Positions 15,694 to 24,134 of a stretch of 31,213 nt of DNA are shown here, piece after piece. The position numbers were made by a program, and so were the translations under genes. Under the pieces are notes generated by a model. The model was not told where the DNA came from and searched no databases. It worked only from the letters and a program-made list of their open reading frames with translations. Each line of letters starts with the position of its first letter. The stretch's first letter is position 1. The stretch is taken from positions 1 to 31,213 of the forward strand of contig JAFTRQ010000191.1 in NCBI GenBank assembly GCA_017462125.1, read 5' to 3'. The DNA comes from Clostridia bacterium. Its GTDB lineage: Bacteria; Bacillota_A; Clostridia; Oscillospirales; CAG-272.

Positions 15694-16161
15694 TTATTTT
15701 CTGAATCTTTCATTGCACCATTTTTTATGAAGATGCATCCACATCCATAGATTATAGAAGACGAAAAGCACGGAGTACAGTAAATACATCCAAAGCCAAG
15801 GATCTCCAATCAGAGCAATAATAATGAAGATTATCGCATAGGAAATGCATTCTATACGAAACGTTTTGCTGTGCATAACATAAGGGCGGTCTGCTTTTTT
15901 GTCGTATTCTTTACCCTCCATCTCTTTAAGATATTCGCGATGAGTTACAGGATCCTTGATCTTGATGACATAGGTGAACCCTGCAGTGATGATCGGTACG
16001 ACTATATGCATAAATATAACAGTTGCAAATGCGCCGTATTCTTCTCCGACGATGCCGTTGAAAACGGTCCAAAAAATGTAATTGCCCAAAAATTGTATGC
16101 AAGCGATTACTGCAATCGTAATTGCCAGATATAAAGCGAAAATTTTGAGTGCATTTTTCAT
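15694..16161 (-). CDS. Four-TM membrane protein, unknown
   Basis: A 155-aa protein; ATG at 16161 with GGAG eleven bases upstream, a rather loose spacing. Two hydrophobic helices near the N-terminus (about 5-32 and 44-66) are followed by a charged loop (HREYLKEMEGKEYDKKADRP). Two further helices (about 104-120 and 122-142) and a basic end (KKWCNERFRK) complete it. The layout, two TM pairs around a cytoplasmic loop, is shared by many small accessory membrane proteins. No named family recognised. It sits fourth in the regulator-headed operon. Confidence 0.7.
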   Translation of the reverse strand: MKNALKIFALYLAITIAVIACIQFLGNYIFWTVFNGIVGEEYGAFATVIFMHIVVPIITAGFTYVIKIKDPVTHREYLKEMEGKEYDKKADRPYVMHSKTFRIECISYAIIFIIIALIGDPWLWMYLLYSVLFVFYNLWMWMHLHKKWCNERFRK

Positions 16162-16208
16162 AATCAGAATTTCTCCATTTGCTGTGTAATCATAGATTTA
16201 TCTCCGGT

Positions 16209-17048
16209 TTATTTTTGCAGAAAATAAAGGAACGCGTTTTCATTGAACAAAAGATTTTTATAGACCTCTTGACCGTCACAGAGATGGTTGTTTACGGAAA
16301 CGGTCTTCCAAATGACAGATTTTGAAAAGACAAGTACAGTGGTGTAGCCTTCTGTGTGCTTGATCTTTTTCGTTTCGTTTTTCCCGATACAGATCTTTAC
16401 GATGGGGGAGTCTGAAATATCCTCCAGCTTTCTCTCCATATCTACTATATAGTATGCCAAGTGGGAATTGATCCTTCTGCTTGAGTATATGTCTTTCCCG
16501 AGAATTCTGATGAGATCGGTTTGTCTTGTTGCGCCGATCGTATGGATGGCGTATTTTTCCTTGTCGGTTTCCACCATAAAGGCAGGATTTGTACTGTTCG
16601 GAGAGAATAATGCAGGGGTTGTTGTCAACCGATATCCCTTTTTGTCGCATACTGCTTTTAAACTTTTGCTGTATTCTCGCCTTTGCATTACGAAACGCCA
16701 AAACGGAATGGCATATACCAACAGCAACGCAATGTCATATAAGATTACAAGAATTAATTTGTTGGGGAGAAAAATATTTAATGCAAGTATTCCGGCGCCG
16801 CCCAAGACTCCGACTTTGTGAAAAATGTTCACGTCGTTGAGATCCTCGTCAATATCCAAAGGACGGTGATGAACAGAATCCAGGTTAAAGACTGACAGTG
16901 CGTATCCCGGCAATAGCTGTTCCTTTAAATAAAATCCGATCAGTGTGAACGCCAAGATCCAAAGGGCAAAGTATCTGCATACTTCACTAAAAATTGAGCC
17001 TAATGTGAAGACCTGCGCGAATGTTATAATAAAAATGTTCCAAATCAT
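16209..17048 (-). CDS. Membrane protein with C-terminal soluble domain, unknown
   Basis: A 279-aa protein; start at 17048 (MIWNIF) with GGAGGT six bases upstream, preferred over an in-frame codon 18 bases earlier. Four hydrophobic helices are visible (about 1-22, 25-42, 75-95, 98-120). The second pair is separated from the first by a polar loop containing VHHRPLDIDEDLND. The last 150 residues are a soluble mixed alpha/beta domain, likely cytoplasmic, with KGYRLTTTPALF, KEKYAIHTIGATRQTDL and YIVDMERKLED. I know no family with this pattern. It is the third gene of the operon, 20 bases downstream of the soluble protein gene. Confidence 0.7.
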   Translation of the reverse strand: MIWNIFIITFAQVFTLGSIFSEVCRYFALWILAFTLIGFYLKEQLLPGYALSVFNLDSVHHRPLDIDEDLNDVNIFHKVGVLGGAGILALNIFLPNKLILVILYDIALLLVYAIPFWRFVMQRREYSKSLKAVCDKKGYRLTTTPALFSPNSTNPAFMVETDKEKYAIHTIGATRQTDLIRILGKDIYSSRRINSHLAYYIVDMERKLEDISDSPIVKICIGKNETKKIKHTEGYTTVLVFSKSVIWKTVSVNNHLCDGQEVYKNLLFNENAFLYFLQK

Positions 17049-17067
17049 ATTCTTACCTCCATTCACG

Positions 17068-17709
17068 TTAATTGTTTTCGCTCAAAAGCCGATCAATGTA
17101 TCCCTTTGGCATAGTTGCTTTCACGGCCTTTGCAATCGGGGCATTTAATCCTTGACATAAGATCAGTGTATTGAGATTGTCGTGATTGAGCCTGCAAAGC
17201 CGGTCGCGGAAGGCAAAGCTGGGAAGACCAAGCGCACCGCCTATCAAGCAAACTAAGCGGATGATTTTATCATCATCGGTTTGTTTCATATCATTTATAA
17301 TATCTTCGATGTTTGACTCGATTGCATCGTTCAAATTAGCAAAACGTACTGTGTAGGTATTTCCTTTCTCGGAGAACAATACGATTACAGATTTTTGCTC
17401 GGAGGGAGGGGGCGTCATTAACCCTAATCTTCCCGCAAAGGATTTTCTTGCCTTGTCCACAAATTTCCATTCGTCCGGATCGTAGCTGAAAAGGGCATGA
17501 AGCACGTTAAAAAAGTTGTTAAATCCGTTTTGTTCAAGCTCATCCTCAAATTTGAGGGGAGTATTTTGCTGATAGAAGCTGATGATCTGCTTGGCAAAGG
17601 CGAAGACTGCTGATTTGTATTCCGAGAAGGAAACTCGGTAGGCTTTGCCTTGTGCGGTTTTGATATGTACAGTGTCATCATCGTGTGTAATGTCAAAGTC
17701 AATTCCCAT
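17068..17709 (-). CDS. Soluble protein of unknown function, coupled to the regulator
   Basis: A 213-aa soluble protein. Its ATG at 17709 lies within the last codons of the upstream regulator gene (overlap 11 bases, CATGGGAATTGA) and has no clear ribosome site, so it should be made by translational coupling. The N-terminal half starts with short beta strands (MGIDFDITHDDDTVHIKT). An aromatic helical stretch follows (FNNFFNVLHALFSYDPDEW). The C-terminal half is helical with DDKIIRLVCLIGGALGLPSF. No signal peptide or membrane segment. No family recognised; the compact acidic form recalls immunity-type or sensor partner proteins, but this is only an impression. Confidence 0.7.
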   Translation of the reverse strand: MGIDFDITHDDDTVHIKTAQGKAYRVSFSEYKSAVFAFAKQIISFYQQNTPLKFEDELEQNGFNNFFNVLHALFSYDPDEWKFVDKARKSFAGRLGLMTPPPSEQKSVIVLFSEKGNTYTVRFANLNDAIESNIEDIINDMKQTDDDKIIRLVCLIGGALGLPSFAFRDRLCRLNHDNLNTLILCQGLNAPIAKAVKATMPKGYIDRLLSENN

Positions 17710-19432
17710 GGGACAGCGGGGGCTCGTGCTTGTCGGAGGGCATAATAGTGCCGCAGCAGGGGATCATCTGGTTGTCGTTGCCAACGTAAGGGTGGTTTTC
17801 GGTCACAGTCCTCAAAAAGCGGTAAGCCGATGCGCTGACACACCATTCTCTACTGTCGGAGAGCTGATCGCCGTCGATCTCAAAGGATACTTTTCCGTGA
17901 ACACAAAGGTCGCTCTCGTCCTGGAATTTTAAATCCGAGGCGCATAGCTTTATGGAACCACTGTTTTGAACGATCTCGTATTTTTCAATAAATTGAGGAA
18001 GATCTTTTTCGCATTCGGAGCTGATAATGGAGCGGAGATAGCCGTCTTTTACGGTCACTTCAAAGGTGAGGTTGTTTTTGGGATTGGAAAATTCCACCTC
18101 AACATAGCTGACAAAATCGTCAACTGCGGCTTTTTCATAATTGTTTTCTTCGGGAAAGCAAGTGCACTTGATACTGCGCAATCCGATTTCCTTCTTTCCT
18201 TCGGTGTATTGCTCGGTCAATCTCTTTTGCGCGTCGAGTGGCAGATTGCGGAAAGCTTGCTTCAAAACCGCCCGTATCAGCGCGTTTGCGCAGGCTATCT
18301 TTCGATCGATCCTTGAGCTTGAATCCTGCCCAAACAGCGCGTTCATCTCTCGAAAGGCTGAAATAAAGCTTTCATCCTGTCTGACCTTATCGAATATAGT
18401 GTTGTTTTCGTGACCCAAAAACCATTTTACACTAATTGCATCACGCTCCTCTGTTGTTCTTTCTACTAGAGAAAGAGTAGGAACCGAGCCGCGGCGAACG
18501 GCTTTTTCCTCTATCATTTGATGCAGCTTTATGGCATATTGCTTTAGCTTTGACAGATTGTTCAACCCCGCGTCAAAATAGCCCTCTTCAAAAAGAGCAA
18601 GTGTCAGTAGACTTTCAATTTTAAAGCGTACGAGAAATAATACGTCAAAGGGGGTTTTGGAATAAGAGTTGAGGGTAACGTTTGCCGTGCGGCAAGCCTC
18701 AACGCTTGGTGTTATACAGGAGAAAGACTGTTCCTTGCTTGTGCGAGCCGCGGGCTTTTCAGCCGTAAGCCGTGCAAGCAGTTGACAGAGGTGAGCGTAG
18801 ATGCTTTCCTGCCGAGCCTTTTCGTGCTTTTCAACGTCACTATTGATAAAATAGCGCTCCAGCAAAACATCGTTCCAAGTGGAAAGAAAGTTGTCATTTG
18901 TTATGTGCTTGCTCCATTTTTCAAGGTTGCTCTCATCTATGTATACTACACAGGTTTCAAGGAGGCGGTTCATAACCTTGGCATCCATGGCGGGAAAGGC
19001 TGCGAGAGCCACGTCTTGCGCTTTGAAAAAATGGTATCCGTAATGGGTGCGGTCACTCAGTTCCTTTGACAATCGAATGTATTCTGCAGCGTATTTTATG
19101 GGTTCAACCGCGCATAGCTTTTCAAGAATATTGCATAGCTGCATCAATATATCATTGTCTTTTGCACCGTTTTTATAATACTGTTGGCTCAAGCTTCGAA
19201 GCTTGAGCCCAAGATCGATCAGATCGGAGCTTTCGCGACCCATCAGTTCATCTACCGAGACCTTGAAAATGTCCGCAAGCTTTACCAAAAGCTCAATGTC
19301 GGGGTAAGCCTGGCCGTTTTCCCAGCGGCTGACAGCCTGCGGAGACACAGAAAGCTTTTCCGCCAGCTCGGCTTGGGTGATATTCAATTCATTCCGTAGC
19401 CTTTTGATTCTTTCGGCAACCTTAAGATCCAT
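17699..19432 (-). CDS. XRE-family HTH regulator with large helical and beta C-terminal domains
   Basis: A 577-aa protein; ATG at 19432 with GGAGG eight bases upstream. Residues of about 6-65 are a clear XRE helix-turn-helix (ITQAELAEKLSVSPQAVSRWENG). The middle, about 75-400, is almost entirely helical and may be a degenerate TPR-like sensor scaffold. The C-terminal part (about 415-577) is predicted beta-rich and has the striking segment FLRTVTENHPYVG then MIPCCGTIMP near the end. XRE regulators with long C-terminal sensor regions often answer peptides or protein partners. It heads the operon, sits behind a strong promoter, and overlaps the next gene. It may regulate itself and the divergent AAA gene. 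The C-terminal domain is not one I can name. Confidence 0.8.
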   Translation of the reverse strand: MDLKVAERIKRLRNELNITQAELAEKLSVSPQAVSRWENGQAYPDIELLVKLADIFKVSVDELMGRESSDLIDLGLKLRSLSQQYYKNGAKDNDILMQLCNILEKLCAVEPIKYAAEYIRLSKELSDRTHYGYHFFKAQDVALAAFPAMDAKVMNRLLETCVVYIDESNLEKWSKHITNDNFLSTWNDVLLERYFINSDVEKHEKARQESIYAHLCQLLARLTAEKPAARTSKEQSFSCITPSVEACRTANVTLNSYSKTPFDVLFLVRFKIESLLTLALFEEGYFDAGLNNLSKLKQYAIKLHQMIEEKAVRRGSVPTLSLVERTTEERDAISVKWFLGHENNTIFDKVRQDESFISAFREMNALFGQDSSSRIDRKIACANALIRAVLKQAFRNLPLDAQKRLTEQYTEGKKEIGLRSIKCTCFPEENNYEKAAVDDFVSYVEVEFSNPKNNLTFEVTVKDGYLRSIISSECEKDLPQFIEKYEIVQNSGSIKLCASDLKFQDESDLCVHGKVSFEIDGDQLSDSREWCVSASAYRFLRTVTENHPYVGNDNQMIPCCGTIMPSDKHEPPLSHGN

Positions 19433-19473
19433 TCACGTGTCCTCCCACGGTGTAGTTTTTTGCTACTGTATTT

Positions 19474-19502
19474 ATCATAACATATATGCAACTGTCTGTC
19501 AA
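19474..19502 (-). promoter_or_regulatory. Promoter of the XRE-regulator operon
   Basis: On the minus strand TTGACA (19502-19497), 17-bp spacer, TATGAT (19479-19474). An inverted repeat GTAG-N7-CTAC (19452-19466) lies between the -10 and the ribosome site and could be an operator. Confidence 0.75.
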
Positions 19503-19562
19503 GCAACCGCGCAGGGAGAAAACTCACGCGAAATGGAATTTTGTCTTTTTTTAGTTTTCCTA

Positions 19563-19591
19563 TTGAAATATAAGGATAAGCGTGGTATAAT
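19563..19591 (+). promoter_or_regulatory. Promoter of the DUF815 ATPase gene
   Basis: TTGAAA (19563-19568), 17-bp spacer, TATAAT (19586-19591), 33 bases before the ATG. Its -35 is 60 bases from the divergent promoter's -35. Confidence 0.8.
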
Positions 19592-19624
19592 GAACAAAAA
19601 TCATTCAGCAAAGAGGATTTATTT

Positions 19625-20938
19625 ATGTACCGCGAAATATCGAAATTTATTTTATACCGCGACTCGCTTGACGGCACGATTCTCAGCGAGCTTGGCCGAG
19701 TTTTCAAGGATTTTGAAGCAAAATCCGTCTCCGACGACGATCTTCGTACGAGGATCTACGCACAGGTGCGCCGCCTGCTTGAGCTGGCGACCAAATACGG
19801 CTTTGACAATAATCTCTGGCACAATTATCTCACGTTTTTGATCATAACCGATGAAAATCCCTTCAGTTTGACCTATGAAAAGGCCGGTGAGCAGGAGGGA
19901 ACTGTTAACGGCTTTGCCATCAACGATTTTTCTGTGTTCAAGGCGCTCTTTAACTTTGATTTTGCTCCGATTGAGCAGGCGCTTGACATCAATTGCTTTT
20001 CTGTGCTCTCAAATTATCAGGCGATCGCGAAAAGAGAGCAGATATTCAACAAGAACGTCAGCGAAAAGGTGAGGGCGCTGAGCCGCCGCATCGAAAATGC
20101 CGCAGACGGCGAGGAGGTCTTCCACGTAGTCGCCGAATTTTACAAGGATTACGGCGTGGGTATGTTCGGACTCAATAAGGCGTTCAGAATCGAGACCGAC
20201 GAGCATTGCAGCACGCTGAAATTCCGCGCCATTACCAATATGCAGGCGGTTCACCTTGATGATCTGATCGGCTACGAGCCGCAAAAGCGCGCGCTGATCG
20301 AGAATACCGAAGCCTTTATCGGCGGAAAGCCCGCCAACAATCTCCTGCTTTACGGCGACAGCGGCACGGGTAAGTCTACAAGCATCAAGGCGATCGTGAA
20401 TCAATATTATGACCGTGGCCTCCGAATGATCGAGATCTACAAGCATCAGTTCGGATGTCTCTCGCGCGTCATCAGCGAGATCAAGAATCGCAATTACCGC
20501 TTTATTATCTATATGGATGACCTTTCCTTCGAGGAAAGCGAGATCGAATACAAATATCTCAAGGCGATCATCGAGGGCGGCGTTGAGACAAAGCCCGACA
20601 ACGTGCTGATCTACGCAACCTCAAACAGACGCCATCTGATCAAGGAAACGTGGAAGGATCGCACCGACGTGACGCAGGACGGCGATCTGCACAGAAGCGA
20701 GACCATTGAGGAAAAGCTGTCTCTTGTCAACCGTTTCGGTGTGTCTATCGGCTTCTTCAAGCCCACGAGACCCGAGTTTGACGCTATGGTGCTTGAGCTG
20801 GCATCCCGTTACCCTGAGATCACGATGGATAAGGAGCAGATCGTTGCCGAGGCTCACAAGTGGGAAATGCTTGGTGGCGGTATTTCGGGCAGAACCGCGC
20901 AGCAGTTTGTCAACCACCTTTGCGGAGCAGCGAAGTAA
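19625..20938 (+). CDS. DUF815-family AAA+ ATPase
   Basis: A 437-aa cytoplasmic ATPase; AGAGGA lies nine bases before the ATG. The N-terminal helical half (1-205) precedes a compact AAA+ module. That module has Walker A GDSGTGKST (244-252), Walker B IIYMDD with D298/D299 followed by LSFEE, a sensor-1 asparagine in YATSNRRH, and a C-terminal lid with GGGISGRTAQQF. These segments, especially IYKHQF, YMDDLSFE and ATSNRRHL, fit the DUF815 family found in Clostridia and Proteobacteria. Its cellular role is not established as far as I know. It is monocistronic, with its own promoter and a strong terminator. Codon use matches the core genes. Confidence 0.92.
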   Translation: MYREISKFILYRDSLDGTILSELGRVFKDFEAKSVSDDDLRTRIYAQVRRLLELATKYGFDNNLWHNYLTFLIITDENPFSLTYEKAGEQEGTVNGFAINDFSVFKALFNFDFAPIEQALDINCFSVLSNYQAIAKREQIFNKNVSEKVRALSRRIENAADGEEVFHVVAEFYKDYGVGMFGLNKAFRIETDEHCSTLKFRAITNMQAVHLDDLIGYEPQKRALIENTEAFIGGKPANNLLLYGDSGTGKSTSIKAIVNQYYDRGLRMIEIYKHQFGCLSRVISEIKNRNYRFIIYMDDLSFEESEIEYKYLKAIIEGGVETKPDNVLIYATSNRRHLIKETWKDRTDVTQDGDLHRSETIEEKLSLVNRFGVSIGFFKPTRPEFDAMVLELASRYPEITMDKEQIVAEAHKWEMLGGGISGRTAQQFVNHLCGAAK

Positions 20939-20963
20939 CTTATAAGAATTGAAAACAGAAAAG

Positions 20964-21002
20964 CAGGGGACGCTCTCTCGTTTTAGAGCGTCCCCTGTTT
21001 TT
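20964..21002 (+). terminator. Terminator of the DUF815 gene
   Basis: Perfect 13-bp stem CAGGGGACGCTCT (20964-20976) / AGAGCGTCCCCTG (20985-20997), 8-nt loop, then TTTTT. Confidence 0.92.
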
Positions 21003-21125
21003 GATCGGATTGTTGTCAAGCTTTTCAAGAGCAGGCAGGCTTCACAGGATTGGTTTCGATGTTGAATTCAGAAAAAAATTCGAAGAATCTTTTGCAAATA
21101 TTAATAAAATATTCCGCGATTGGAC

Positions 21126-21154
21126 TTGAAAAAAAGGAGCAGTTATGTTATAAT
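21126..21154 (+). promoter_or_regulatory. Promoter of the maf-mreB-mrdA operon
   Basis: TTGAAA (21126-21131), 17-bp spacer, TATAAT (21149-21154), 60 bases before maf. The stretch 21003-21125 holds nothing I can name. Confidence 0.8.
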
Positions 21155-21214
21155 TTTAATATAATTATATTATGGGCTAGTGTACCCTGTTGTGAAAGAG
21201 AGTAGTAGAAAAGA

Positions 21215-21796
21215 ATGAGAGTCATCCTTGCGTCAAAATCGCCGAGAAGGAAGGAAATTCTTGAGACACTTGGCGTGAAATTTGAAATACGTGTCGCTGA
21301 TGCAGACGAAAGCAGTGACGTGAAGGATCCTGAGCTGCTTGTGCAAGCCTTGGCGCAAAAGAAGGGCAGGGCGGTGCTTGAAGGGCTGGAGGACAAAAAC
21401 GATTGTTTGTTGATTGCTTGCGATACGTTGGTCTATGCGGAGGGCGAGTTTTTGGGCAAGCCCAAGGACGTGGCCGATGCCACTCGGATGATGAGGATGC
21501 TTTCCGGAAAAGCGCATATTGTTGTCAGTGGGCTGTATTTGTATTATGACGGTCGCGAGGTAGGCGCATCGGCAGTTACAAAGGTTTGCTTCGATCAGCT
21601 CTCTGACAGTGAGATTGAGGATTACGTCAATACGTCCGAGCCTTACGACAAGGCAGGAGGATATGCGGTGCAGGGCCTTGCAGGAAAGTTTGTCAAGGGC
21701 ATTGAGGGCGACTACTTTAACGTTGTTGGGTTGCCCGTAAATTTGCTGTACCGTACGCTGAAGGAGCAGTTTGGCTTAGATATTCAACGTTTATAA
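21215..21796 (+). CDS. maf: Maf-family nucleotide pyrophosphatase
   Basis: A 193-aa enzyme that hydrolyses non-canonical or pyrimidine nucleoside triphosphates to monophosphates; in Bacillus, Maf overproduction affects septum formation. The N-terminal signature is ASKSPRRKEIL (6-16). The catalytic-region aspartate D70 is in ACDTLVYAEGEFLGKP. EPYDKAGGYAVQG and GDYFNVVGLPV near the end are standard. No strong ribosome site is seen before its ATG. It lies 44 bases before mreB, a classic neighbourhood (maf next to mre genes in many bacteria). Confidence 0.95.
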   Translation: MRVILASKSPRRKEILETLGVKFEIRVADADESSDVKDPELLVQALAQKKGRAVLEGLEDKNDCLLIACDTLVYAEGEFLGKPKDVADATRMMRMLSGKAHIVVSGLYLYYDGREVGASAVTKVCFDQLSDSEIEDYVNTSEPYDKAGGYAVQGLAGKFVKGIEGDYFNVVGLPVNLLYRTLKEQFGLDIQRL

Positions 21797-21840
21797 AGCT
21801 TATATAGGTTGCCGAAATTTCGAAGAAAGGGGGGATGGTT

Positions 21841-22848
21841 ATGCCAAAGCATATCGGACTTGACCTTGGCACGTCAAATACAAGAATGTTTGTCAAGGGC
21901 AAGGGGATCATATTGCGTTCGCCTACGGTGGTTACCGTGGACACGAATGAGGAAGCTGTAGTGGCGCTTGGAAGAGAAGCGAAATATATGATCGGAAAGA
22001 CCCCCGCGAATATGGAGGCATTCCGTCCCATCCGAAACGGTGTGGTTGCCGACTTTGAGGTAGCGGCATTGATGATCCACGAATATTTCGTCCGCACGGA
22101 GGCATTGTCACTGTTCAATCGACCTGTTGTGTTGGTCAGTACCCCCGAAAGCTGTACCGAGGTAGAGCGCTTGGCAGTTGAAAACGCGATCTTTGCGGCA
22201 GGAGCCAAGGCTGTCGGTATGGTTCGCTCGTCCTTGGCGGCGGCGGTGGGCGCAGGCTTGAAGATCAATAGCCCCCGCGGTTGTATGATCGTAGATATCG
22301 GCGGCGGTATGACGCAGATTGCCGTGATCAGCTCGGGCGGCGTGGTCAGATCCCGTGCGTTGAAGCTTGCGGGTGATAAATTTGATGCCGCGATCGTCAA
22401 CAGCCTTCGCACAAAGAAGGATCTTTACGTAGGCGAGATGACGGCAGAGATGATCAAGGTCAGGATCGGATCGGCATTACCCGATGTCAACCGAGGGATG
22501 CTTGAGGTCAGCGGAAGAAATGAAAAATTGAAATGCGCGCAAACGATTCGCGTGGGTACAGAGGACGTTTACGGCGCGGTCCATCCCGCTTACGACGCAA
22601 TCTGCAGAGCGATTATGAGCGTGCTTGAGAGCACTCCCCCGGAGCTTGCGGGGGATATTACCGATTACGGAATTATGCTGGTGGGCGGAGGCGCCAACAT
22701 TCACGGAATGGCGGAGCTGATCAATCGGCGCACAAGGCTTCGGGTAACCGTGGCGAAGGACCCGATGGATTGCGAATGCATAGGCCTTGGCAGGCTGATC
22801 GAGCGTCCGTCGCTGATTCCCGGAGGAATTCTGTATAAGAACAGATGA
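21841..22848 (+). CDS. mreB: MreB-like actin homologue with altered catalytic positions
   Basis: A 335-aa cytoskeletal protein expected to form membrane-bound filaments that guide wall synthesis. The start is set at 21841 (MPKHIGLD): the G-run 21829-21834 is six bases upstream, whereas an in-frame ATG at 21835 touches it. Actin-fold phosphate loops are present: GLDLGTSNT (6-14) and VGGGANI (281-287). Two conserved places differ from typical MreB: the EEPM motif before AAAIGAG is R129-S-S-L, and DIGGGTTE reads DIGGGMTQ (152-159). The usual hydrolysis residues may thus be missing. It lies between maf and a CPBP protease; mreC and mreD are not in the operon. A MreB-family assignment is sure, full MreB activity is not. 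Confidence 0.88.
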   Translation: MPKHIGLDLGTSNTRMFVKGKGIILRSPTVVTVDTNEEAVVALGREAKYMIGKTPANMEAFRPIRNGVVADFEVAALMIHEYFVRTEALSLFNRPVVLVSTPESCTEVERLAVENAIFAAGAKAVGMVRSSLAAAVGAGLKINSPRGCMIVDIGGGMTQIAVISSGGVVRSRALKLAGDKFDAAIVNSLRTKKDLYVGEMTAEMIKVRIGSALPDVNRGMLEVSGRNEKLKCAQTIRVGTEDVYGAVHPAYDAICRAIMSVLESTPPELAGDITDYGIMLVGGGANIHGMAELINRRTRLRVTVAKDPMDCECIGLGRLIERPSLIPGGILYKNR

Positions 22849-22878
22849 CTCTGTTCACCTTCATTCAGGAGGTTTTCT

Positions 22879-24093
22879 ATGAATAATGAGAATTTAGATT
22901 TTAACAACCAAAACAGCAACCCTTCCGCCGATGCGGATATTGAAAACAAAACCGCACAAGCGGATCATTCTGTGAGTGAAGCAGGTCTTCGAGAAGAGCC
23001 TGCCGAGATCACGAATGAAACAATCGAGTCGACGAACGCGGATGCGTGGGACGGTGTCGACGTTGCGGAGGCGTATTCGTCTCTCCCGTCCATTGATCTC
23101 CGATCCGAGAAAAAGACCTTTTCCACTATGGGATGGGGCTTGGCTCTGTTCGCTTTCGTATCGCTTTTGGTGTCCTCTATCATTATGATCGTTGTCAGCG
23201 CCGTGTCGCCTGCTTTTGCAAGCAGTGCGCTGTTTATGCATCTTGTGACACCTGTATCGATGTATTTGTTCGCCCTTCCCATTCTTTTGATCTTCCTGTC
23301 ACGAATCCCCGCTACACCGCCGGAGCCCGCCAAGATGCGATTCGGCACATGGATCCTGCATCTTTTGGTAGGCTTTGGACTGATGTATATAGGCGCTCAG
23401 GTCAGCAACGTGGTAATGGGAATTCTGACCGCGCTGTTGGGCTATGATCCAATGAACGCCATAGATAACGTTGTTGGTAACAGCAACGTCTGGATCAATC
23501 TGATTTTTGTGGTTATTATTGCTCCTATCGGCGAGGAGTTTGTGTTCAGAAAGCTGTTGATCGACCGTTTGAAGAAATACGGTTGCTTTGTCAGTGCCTT
23601 GTTTTCGGGTGTCGTGTTCGGATTGATGCACGGCAACCTCTATCAGTGCTTTTATGCCTTTGCGCTTGGCTTGCTGCTTGGATATATTTACTATAATACG
23701 GGCAAGCTCCGATTGGTGATCGCGATCCATGCCGCGATCAATCTGGTCTCGGGCGTTTTGGCAGGGCTGCTTTCCGAAAAGCTGTTGGCTGCGCAGGAGG
23801 CTTTGGATCAGCTGAGTGCCGCCGCGGAAGCAGATGTTAGTGCGTGGCTTGAATTTGCAGCAGAGCATGGTCTGGCATTGGGAGCGGGATTTTTGTTTTC
23901 TCTCTTCCAATGGGGCGCGATCGCTTGCGCGATCGTTTTGCCGATCGTTTTCCGTAAGCGTATCGTCCTTGAAAAGGGTGAGGTAAGTATTCCGAGAAGT
24001 CGCGGTTTTTCGACCCTTTTTCTCAACGTTGGTGCTATCGTGATGCTGTCGGTATATTTTCTTGAGATTATTTTGAGCCTGCTGCCCTCGTAA
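22879..24093 (+). CDS. CPBP-family intramembrane glutamic endopeptidase
   Basis: A 404-aa membrane protein with AGGAGG before its ATG. Residues 1-80 are polar, Asn/Glu-rich and likely disordered. About eight hydrophobic helices follow. The CPBP/Abi (CaaX-type) protease motifs are all there: E219-E220-x3-R224 (GEEFVFRK), F247-x3-H251 (FGLMHGN) and H284-x3-N288 (HAAIN). Members cleave or process membrane proteins or prenylated peptides; many have unknown targets. A hydrophilic 65-residue insertion (about 300-325, Ala/Glu-rich) precedes the last helices. Sitting between mreB and PBP2 where mreC/mreD would be expected suggests a job in cell-wall machinery, which is inference only. Confidence 0.9.
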   Translation: MNNENLDFNNQNSNPSADADIENKTAQADHSVSEAGLREEPAEITNETIESTNADAWDGVDVAEAYSSLPSIDLRSEKKTFSTMGWGLALFAFVSLLVSSIIMIVVSAVSPAFASSALFMHLVTPVSMYLFALPILLIFLSRIPATPPEPAKMRFGTWILHLLVGFGLMYIGAQVSNVVMGILTALLGYDPMNAIDNVVGNSNVWINLIFVVIIAPIGEEFVFRKLLIDRLKKYGCFVSALFSGVVFGLMHGNLYQCFYAFALGLLLGYIYYNTGKLRLVIAIHAAINLVSGVLAGLLSEKLLAAQEALDQLSAAAEADVSAWLEFAAEHGLALGAGFLFSLFQWGAIACAIVLPIVFRKRIVLEKGEVSIPRSRGFSTLFLNVGAIVMLSVYFLEIILSLLPS

Positions 24094-24134
24094 CGGTAGC
24101 AAAATTATAAAACGTATGATGCGGGAGGATGTTT

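Noticed and set aside
15657..15809. N-terminal extension of the last membrane protein
   Set aside because: It would overlap the preceding gene; GGAGGG directly supports the start at 15656.
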